Of a stretch of DNA of 10,096 nucleotides, positions 1 through 7,029 are shown in pieces. The notes below the pieces were generated by a model that worked only from the letters and a program-made list of their open reading frames with translations, had not been told where the DNA came from and did no database searches. The position numbers were made by a program, and so were the translations under genes. The stretch is from Baffinella frigidus (Eukaryota; Cryptophyceae; Cryptomonadales; Baffinellaceae): NCBI GenBank assembly GCA_026770585.1, contig MU646635.1, forward strand, positions 181,775 to 191,870, written 5' to 3'. Every line of letters begins with the position of its first letter. Position 1 is the first letter of the stretch.

Positions 1-45
1 ACCCCTAACCCCTAACCCCTAACCCCTAACCCCTAACCCCTAAAC
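1..45 (+). repeat. Telomere-type CCCCTAA tandem array (possible chromosome end)
   Basis: Six near-perfect CCCCTAA heptamers occupy the very first bases, then break into unique sequence at AAACCAGG. The C-rich strand reads 5' to 3' from the left edge, which is the orientation of a left chromosome end. The array is short and the window start may be an artificial cut, so an interstitial block is also possible. The inner telomere-like repeats are mostly CCCTAAA, not CCCCTAA, so the true telomeric unit of this genome is not settled. Confidence 0.65.
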
Positions 46-179
46 CAGGTGCGAGGAGACGAGTGGCCAATACAAGGGGAGTGCGGGACAATGCGTGCTC
101 TCACGGGCTTCCCGGGTGTACCCCCCTATCTACAGAGAATAGCGTGCGTGGAGGCGAAAGCATTATGGAGGGGAACGCA
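46..179. other. Subtelomeric unique sequence, no gene seen
   Basis: Mixed-composition sequence between the terminal repeat and the first MITE-like element. Short open frames exist on the plus strand, but none shows a recognisable domain or joins in phase to anything downstream. Confidence 0.4.
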
Positions 180-347
180 CTTTCCACACAGCGGGCTACG
201 AAAGGGGAACCTTGGTGCCTCCAGGGTTCGGTTGGGATGCAGGAACAACCCTATGTCCTTACGGATGGCCTACCGTAGTGTCCTATGGAATATCCACTTA
301 CGGGTTGTTCACGAAATCCATTCGTAGCCCGCTGTGTGGGGTGAAAG
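180..347 (-). mobile_element. MITE-like inverted-repeat element, copy A
   Basis: Bases 184-202 and 321-339 form a perfect 19-bp inverted repeat (CCACACAGCGGGCTACGAA and its complement), and the similarity continues imperfectly outward. The interior (about 250-295) contains a core with CCTACGG/CCGTAGG-type half sites. The same core occurs at 841-911 (same orientation) and near 7748-7800 and 8477-8530 (opposite orientation). Length is about 170 bp and no coding capacity is seen. These are the traits of a non-autonomous DNA transposon, but no target-site duplication could be fixed by eye. Confidence 0.6.
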
Positions 348-481
348 CGCATTTTCCCTAGAATTGCAAAATTGAAGGGGCCGACGGACGTGACTACCGC
401 ACGGGAAATGACCGAATGGCCCCATGAGACGCTCACAGCATATCAAACCACCGAGCCTCACCCACCTTGCCGCTATCGCAA
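348..481. other. Unique spacer, nothing recognised
   Basis: No coding signal, repeat or palindrome stands out. The pyrimidine content rises toward the microsatellite that follows. Confidence 0.35.
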
Positions 482-551
482 ACTCCCTCTCTCGCTCTCT
501 TTCGCTTTCTCTCTCTCTCTCTCGCTCGCTCTCGCTCTTTCTCTCTCTCGC

Positions 552-596
<45 letters not shown>

Positions 597-640
597 ATAT
601 ATCTATCTCTCCATTTCTCTCTCTCTCTCTCTCTCTCCGT
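482..640 (+). repeat. Imperfect (CT)n microsatellite
   Basis: About 160 bases of CTCTCT interrupted by CG and TTT steps and by a short TATATATCTATC island around 595-607. The plus-strand frames read as poly-Ser/Leu and the minus-strand frames as poly-Glu/Arg, which is purely compositional. A similar tract fills intron 11 at 9567-9785. Confidence 0.9.
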
Positions 641-761
641 AAAGACGACTTCTCACTTTCCGTGATGCAGATCTCTCGGGTAAAGTTGATTGCCAGGTCA
701 AGTTGATCTCACGCTTTCCGTAAAGTGAACCTCTTTTAAAAGTTAACCTCCCTCGATCGCA
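641..761. other. Sequence just upstream of the proposed first coding exon
   Basis: Contains several degenerate AAGTTGAT/AAGTGAAC/AAGTTAAC motifs at 10-30 bp spacing. It ends in GATCGCAG directly before the ATG at 762, which has the form of a splice acceptor. No TATA box or other promoter element is convincing. It could be promoter, 5' UTR or an upstream intron. Confidence 0.35.
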
Positions 762-823
762 GATGTCGGGACGTACACGAAGCGTCCAACGCTTGTCTAC
801 GCGTGTCCACCCCACGTCTGCGG
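762..823 (+). CDS. GT10 gene exon 1, proposed start (provisional)
   Basis: Encodes MSGTYTKRPTLVYACPPHVC plus two bases of a Gly codon. The donor is GG|GTACCA and the phase matches exon 2. A PPHxxG element following a short hydrophobic strand fits the start of a GT10 N-terminal domain. Four related copies of this exon exist in tandem, and only this one has an in-frame ATG. The ATG follows CAG directly, so this could instead be an internal exon with the real start upstream. Confidence 0.5.
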
Positions 824-1119
824 GTACCATACCCCCTAGCCCAGAAAACCCGTTACCTTATCCGCAGAAACCCCCCTATGTCCCTACGGTATTGAATCCG
901 TAAGGCCTATGGATTAAGTTTAGATGGTCTGTTCCCTTCTCGCTCGACAGCGGAGACGTACACGAAGCGTCTGGCGCTGGTCTACGCTTGTCCACCCCAC
1001 GTCTTCGGGCACCATACCCCGCCAACCCTAAACCCTAACCCTTAAACTGAATCGGACACCGTTTTTGCGTGTCCGATTTGCGCGTGTCCGCCCCATGTCT
1101 GCGGGTACCCTAACTCCTA

Positions 1120-1169
<50 letters not shown>

Positions 1170-4100
1170 CCAGACCCAGACCCAGACCCAGACCCAGACC
1201 CTAACCCTGACCCTGACCCTAACCCTGACCCTAACCTGGAAACCCCAAACTCTAGACCCGAAACTGCAAACCCTAAACCCTAAACCCTGAACCCCAAACA
1301 TAAGCCCAACCCCCTAAACCCCAAAACCCCAAACCCTGAAAACGGAACGTCTTACGCTGGTATCCGCGTGCCCGCCCCACGTCTGCGGGTCCCTACCCCT
1401 GAACTCTAAACCCGCCAACCCGCCAACTCAGAACTGAAAACCCTGGTTCAGGGGTTTCATGTCCTACACCGAAAATTCTCCACCCGCAAACCCTGTACCC
1501 TAAACTGAAAACCCTGAGGCCGCGGATTCTATGGAAGGCCCAAAATCCGTAACTTTACCACTCGGAGGCCCTGGAACAATTTTAGAGATCGAATTACAGA
1601 ATGGGGGATGGACCGTTGCGTTTTCAATCGCGTTTTTAGTTTCTACGCCTAAACCGTAACCTCTAATCCCTCACGCGTTCGGCCTTCGGCAGGGGGTCGA
1701 TCGACTGGCAGCAATGGCAGGAAGAGGCGTTTAATTAGGGATTGGAACCCTTCCCCAATTCATTCAATTAGGGCCGCTAGGCGAAAAGGGTGAAAAGGCT
1801 TGAAATGTGTTATATACGCATCAGCAAACCCCTTCGGTCTTCTGCACAGGGGGTCGCTCGATTGGCTGCAATGGCAGGAAGGGGCGGCTGCGCGCGCGTG
1901 CGGGCCCGCCTCGGGACAGGTGTGTCGACCCTCAACCCCCTAAACGCCAAAACAATAAACGCTATACACTAAACACTAAACGATATACACTCAACGCTCA
2001 ACAATAAACGCTAAACACTGAACACGAAACACGAAACACTCAACCCTAAATTTCCTGAACTCTGAATCCTGAACCTCCTGAACCCTACACTCTAAACCTC
2101 ATGAACCCTGACGGGCCCGCCTCGGAACAGAACCGGGCCCGCCTCGGGACATCCGGAGGATAGGCCCGCCCCACTTAGCAGCCAACGGGGACTTCACGGA
2201 TACAGTCCATCTAAACAAGTTGTACTAGAATCTTATCCATTGCACTGGAACCTAACCGGAATTTCGCCGTGAAGTCAAGGCGAAGAAGAAATCGGTCTCT
2301 GCTAAGTGGCGGGTCGGGACGGGCCCGCCTCGGGACTGAATAGCCCGCCTCGGGACGGGGGTGGGGGACTTCATATGTTCGGTTGTAAATAAGTCCCTCT
2401 AGCATCCTGGTGTGGCCCACCCCCGTGCAACCGAACATATAAAGTCTCGTTTGTCTGTGGGTCCCTAAACCCTCAACCCTCAACCAGGACGGGGGCTGCC
2501 TCTGGGTGGATTCGATGGCGTGTCACGCCGAGGCGGACGTCGTTATACTGAGTAAGTCCAACACCCAGGAGAGCGCACCCTGCCAGGATCCACGCCAGGT
2601 CACAAGTTGAAATTTCATGTTACTACACAATGTTCGAGTAAAGTTGATTCTACCCAGGAAACACGCCAAAAGTGAGGGGAATTGGAGCTCTTTGCCGCCG
2701 GGATTTAAAACATCTGTACCACGACAAGCCATCTAAATACTTTTAGCACGAACGAGTGTGTATGAAAATCCCACGTATGCCCTGGCGCAGATATCGCGTG
2801 AGAAAGGCAAGGAGTCTGGGAGGGGTTGAGTGGACCCCACACTCAACTCGTCCACTTTCTCTTCTCAGGACCCGCCTAAAGTCTACACCTACGCCAGGCG
2901 TACGTTGTTATTTTGAGTACCCTGGTTGGGGTTTGACATGCGTGTAACGCGACGCCCCCCGCCATGAACGGCCTGCCAAGGTTCATTTCCCCCCATGTTA
3001 CACGTCTAACCGTCAACCCTAAACCCTGTACCCTAAATTTTCTCCGCTGTCAAAACGAGTATACCCCCTCCCCTTATGCTACTCCTGCAATCGGCCTGAA
3101 CCCTAATCTCATTTCGGGACATAACTGAATCCGTTGCGTACGGCTTTCAACGCGTGAGATAAGGGTGAATATGATATTTTAGGCATAAAACCAAGGTTTA
3201 AAATGTCATTATTTTTTTAAAATATTTTAATATATTTTTATGATATTTTAAATCTTGGTTTTGTAACACAACAAAATCTGTTACGTTCCTTGATTAAATT
3301 GCATCAGCTGGCGGCGCTAATTGAACCAGTTGGCCAAGGTCTCCAATTCCTAATGAAGCCACTCCTTTTCTCAGGCTGCTATGCGTCTCCTCCTGCGTCG
3401 TTTGTCAAGTATCCGCACCAGGTGGCTCAACCCTAGACCCAAAACCCTAACCCCTACATAACGCCACAAGTCTTCACGCGTGAGCACCTTTCCAGCCCTG
3501 GTAAGGTGCTCACGCGTGAGCTCTTTGAGGACGTGACTTCACTGATTTTTTTTTTGAAATTCCGCAACAGGTCGCTCTCCGCGAGCCCCCCCCCCCCAAC
3601 GGTCGACTAAACAAAACAAAAAACTGGCAACATCCTGCAACAAAAAACTGGCAACATCCTGCAACTTTTACCGGGAAGACGACCAAACCAGGCTGGCGTA
3701 GAACCAGAAAAACAAAATCGTATTAGTCAACGCCGCGCCCGGATTTGGAAGGATCTTAAGGGGTTTGCGTCCATCTTAAGTTGATGCTATCTGAGGCATT
3801 TGTTTCATGACAAGATGCTCCCCCTAACCGCAAGATGGCACAGTATTTTCGAACCGTTGCGATATCATACGTACCTAAACTACCGCCAGCGGTAGTTTGA
3901 GAATGTCAGTTGGAAGATAGAACCCCTCAGCCTTCGGGCGCGGAGTCGCGGGCGGCTCCTCACCCCCGGTGGAATTGGAGCCATTTGCCAGTAGCTCTGG
4001 AGCCATTGCCGCGCCGAGCGAGGGACACACTTTTAAAGACGTTTAAAACTTTCCACCTGCATCCTAAGGAAATAGACTTTCAAAACGAAAGAGCCAGAGC

Positions 4101-6926
4101 CGGATTTCCGGCTCTCCTTCCGAGAATGCCAGAGGGGGCTATTTACAAGTGGGGTTGTGAACATTGGTACCAGGATAGGGTTTTCCAACCTCGCGCCTAG
4201 ACTAATCTCGCCTAGTCACGTGACCAATCCAACGAAAGTTACTACACAAAGGCCGAATCTCGGTTCCAAATAGGCCCCTTTAGCATTCTCGTGTGGCTGG
4301 CTTTTATTCGTGTGCTTACTTGGCGTGTGCTTAGTAGAGAGCGGTATGCTGGAGCCATTATCTGAAGCGCTAGCGCGGGGGGCAGGTTTGGGCGTTTTTC
4401 TGCATGGAGAGCGATACCAGGCGCAACCTCCTGCCCCGCCACCTCCTCCCCTATCTGGTCCTCCCCACCTCTGCCCTTTCGGCTTTGGGGATTTGGTTTT
4501 AGAATGCAGGGTTTAGGGTGTAGGGTTTCCACGCCAGAACTTGCTCCCGCGCCACTCCCCCCCCTATCTGGTCCTCCCCCACCCCTGCCCTGCGTCGCGT
4601 GTTTGGTTCGTGTGGTGTTTGGGGCTGGGTTTTGGGGTTCAGGGTTCAGCATTTAGGGTTCAGTGGAGGAGCAGGAGGGTTTACGGGAGGGTGGTGGGGT
4701 TTAGAGTGTAGGGTTTAGGGTTTAGGCTTGGGGGGGGGCAGGTGTGGGCGTTGTTCTGGATGGAGAGCGATACGCGCCGTATGAACCTCCTGCCGCGACA
4801 CCTCCTCCCCTACCTGCTCCGCGCTTCGGGTTTGGGGTTTGGGGTTTGGTTTTTCAGGTTTGGGGTCTGGGGTTGGGGTTGGGGGGGTGGGGTGTAGGGA
4901 TCCTCCTCCCCCGCCACCTCTTCCCTTACCTGGTCCGCGCTTCGGGTTTGGGGTTTGGGGTTTGGGGTTTGACATGCGTGTAACGCGACGCCCCCCGCCA
5001 TGAACGGCCTTCAAAGGTTCATTTCCCCCCATGTTGCACGTCTAACCGTCAACCCTAAGCCCTGTACCCTAAATCCCAAAACCCAAACCCCAACCCCTAA
5101 CCCCTAACCCCAAACCCCAAATCCCAAACCCTGAACCCTAAACCCTAAACCCTAAACCCTAAACCCTAGACCTCCGTAACCCTCAACACTCCACAGGATG
5201 TGGTAACAAACTGCAGACTGCACGGGGACGGACCCCTCCTTGCGCCCCTCAACCCTAAACCCTGAACCCTATGCCCTAAACTTTAAACCCTTAACCTCCG
5301 TAAACCCTAAACCCTGAACCATAAATCCTCAATCCTAAGCCCTAAACCCGAGACCCTAAATGCAGGATGTGGTAGCAAACTACAGACTGCACGGCGACGT
5401 CCCCCTCCTCGCGCCTCTACCGCACGTTCACCACGGGGGTTCGCGTTTTTGCTATTTACCATTTCAGATGTACGGTTTGAGGTTAAACCCGAGGTAAGGT
5501 TTAAACCCATAACCCCCGTAATGCCTGAAGCACACACCCTAATTTACGTAAACCCGTAACCCTAAATGCTCCTCCGTGAACCCCACACCCTGAGTGCAGG
5601 ATGTGGTAGCAAACTACAGACTGCACGGCGACGTCCCCCTCCTCGCGCCTCTACCGCACGTTCACCACGTCACGGTCACCTACACCCCGCCGATCATCTC
5701 AGGTACCACTCCCCCCCCCGGTCCTACCACTAAACCCTAGACCTAGAAACCCTAAACCCTAGTTGAGGAGGCGATACCATAGAGGAGTTTTTGAGGAGGG
5801 GTACGAGGGTTCTAAACTCTAAACCTTAAACTCTGGACCCTAACCCCTAACCCCTAACCCCTAAACACTAAACAGTAACCCCTAACCACTAAATCCTAAA
5901 CCCTAAACCCTAAACCAGGGGGTCTTGAGGAGAGTGCCGAGCGGGAAGGTTTCGCAGCCTATCTGGTGACATCCAAACCCTGAACCCTAAACTCTGAACG
6001 TTCTAAACCCCAAACCCTAACGTTCTAAACCCCAAACCCTAAACGTTCTAAACCCCAAACCCTAAACGTTCTAAACCCCAAACCCCAACGTTAAAAACCC
6101 TAAACCCTAAACCCCAAACCTGAGACCCCCAACCCCAAACCCCACACCTTACCTGGTGACATCCAAACCCTAAACCCTAAACCCAAACTCTAAACCTCTC
6201 CCCTAAACCCGAAACACCAACCACTACACCCTAATCGCAGCATATCTAGTGACATCCGCCCTAAACCCCACACCTCAACCCCCAAAACACTGGGCTGTTT
6301 TTCGCTCCAAAGTTGATAGGTTTGTACCGCAAACCCAGCATGCCAACGTAACCCCAAACCCCAAACCTTAAAATCCCAAATCCCAAACCCTGAACCCTAG
6401 ACCCTGAACCCTGAACCCCACACCCCACACCCTAAACCCGAAACCTCACAGGTGTCGAATTGCGGGCGTCCGTGAGACGTGTTCGTCGACCGACTCAACC
6501 TTGAACCCTGAACCCTGAAACCCAAAACCCAAAACCTAGAACCTAAACCCTAAAACCTAAAACCTAAAATCTAAGCTAGGTGTCGAATTGCGGGCGCCCG
6601 CGAGACCTGTTCGTGGCTCGCCTGATTGACGCACTCGGCCCCGACAGGCTCAAACCCTACACCCTACACCCTAAACCCTACACCCTACACCCTACACCCT
6701 ACACCCTACACCCTACATTCGAAGCCCGAAGCCTGAAATTAGGGTTGAGGGTCTAAGGTCCAGGGTTTATGGCTTAGGGGTCAGGTGGGCGCTCGCGAGA
6801 TCTGTTCGTGGCACGTCTCATCCGACAGGCTCAAACCCTACACCCTGAACCGTATCACACACAGCATAGGGTTGAGGGTTGAGGGGTGAGGGTTGAGGGG
6901 TGAGTGGTGAGGGTTGAGGGTTGAGG

Positions 6927-6973
<47 letters not shown>

Positions 6974-6978
6974 AGGGC

Positions 6979-7029
<51 letters not shown>

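Larger units (their letters stand above)
824..1849 (+). other. Intron 1 with exon-1 copies and telomere-like hexamers
   Basis: GT-AG intron of 1026 bp if exons 1 and 2 are right. It holds part of a MITE-like element (841-911), three decayed copies of exon 1, CCCTAA-type repeats (1021-1045), the CACCCT/CAGACC array (1119-1240), more degenerate CCCTAAA (1255-1345 and 1400-1520), and a broken copy of exon 2 (1693-1729). Confidence 0.5.
1920..2487 (+). other. Intron 2 with exon-2 tails and two inverted-repeat elements
   Basis: GT-AG, 568 bp. The first part is an irregular series of ~7-bp units of the AACNCTAAA/ATACACT type (1930-2100). GGGCCCGCCTCGGGAC motifs follow, then two palindromic elements, and it ends in CCCTCAACC repeats before AACCAG|. 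Confidence 0.5.
2552..3374 (+). other. Intron 3, canonical ends
   Basis: 823 bp, GTAAGT to TTTTCTCAG, the most classical splice sites in the gene. It contains a 111-bp repeat shared with intron 5 (2928-3038), an AT-rich palindrome (3185-3264) and otherwise unique sequence with little telomere-like repeat. Open frames inside (around 2523-2732 minus and 2756-2947 plus) show no recognisable domain. Confidence 0.65.
3422..4385 (+). other. Intron 4 with hairpins and a direct repeat
   Basis: GT-AG, 964 bp. It contains a 17-bp perfect hairpin (3474-3519), a poly-C run near 3587-3597, a 24-bp perfect duplication (3617-3664), a 10-bp hairpin (3877-3898), and an unassigned 96-codon open frame (3910-4200). 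Telomere-like repeat is limited to 3428-3455. Confidence 0.6.
4458..5599 (+). other. Intron 5, G-strand telomere-like blocks and duplicate exons
   Basis: GT-AG, 1142 bp, the longest intron. It contains GGGTTTAG/GGGTTTGG repeats in the G-rich orientation (4500-4535, 4620-4735, 4825-4900, 4940-4970), three extra copies of exon 5 or its tail, the 111-bp repeat (4964-5074), C-strand CCCTAAA repeats (5075-5175 and 5250-5360), and two truncated copies of exon 6. Confidence 0.75.
5966..6579 (+). other. Intron 7, higher-order telomere-like repeat
   Basis: GT-AG, 614 bp, almost wholly CCCTAAA/CCCCAAA variants. Includes the 22-23 bp repeat at 5997-6090, two exon 7 tail copies, and a stop-containing copy of exon 8 at 6452. 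Ends GCTAG|. Confidence 0.8.

Noticed and set aside
1-45. Proof that the window begins at a chromosome terminus
   Set aside because: Only six units are visible and internal telomere-like arrays are everywhere, so position at the very end stays an inference.
372-706. Overlapping Ser/Leu-rich open frames across the CT tract
   Set aside because: They exist in several frames at once and their sequence is dictated by the dinucleotide repeat; no non-repetitive domain is attached.
1065-1301. His-Pro / Asp-Pro repeat protein on plus and Arg-Val repeat protein on minus
   Set aside because: Both are readings of the same hexamer array and neither has a unique domain.
4242-5032. Pro/Gly-rich open frames on the minus strand
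   Set aside because: They are shadows of G-strand telomere-like repeats and of exon 5 copies on the plus strand.
5764-5810. Additional exon between exons 6 and 7
   Set aside because: It is GAGGAG-rich and faintly like exon 7, but exons 6 and 7 already join in phase and no clean acceptor and donor flank it.
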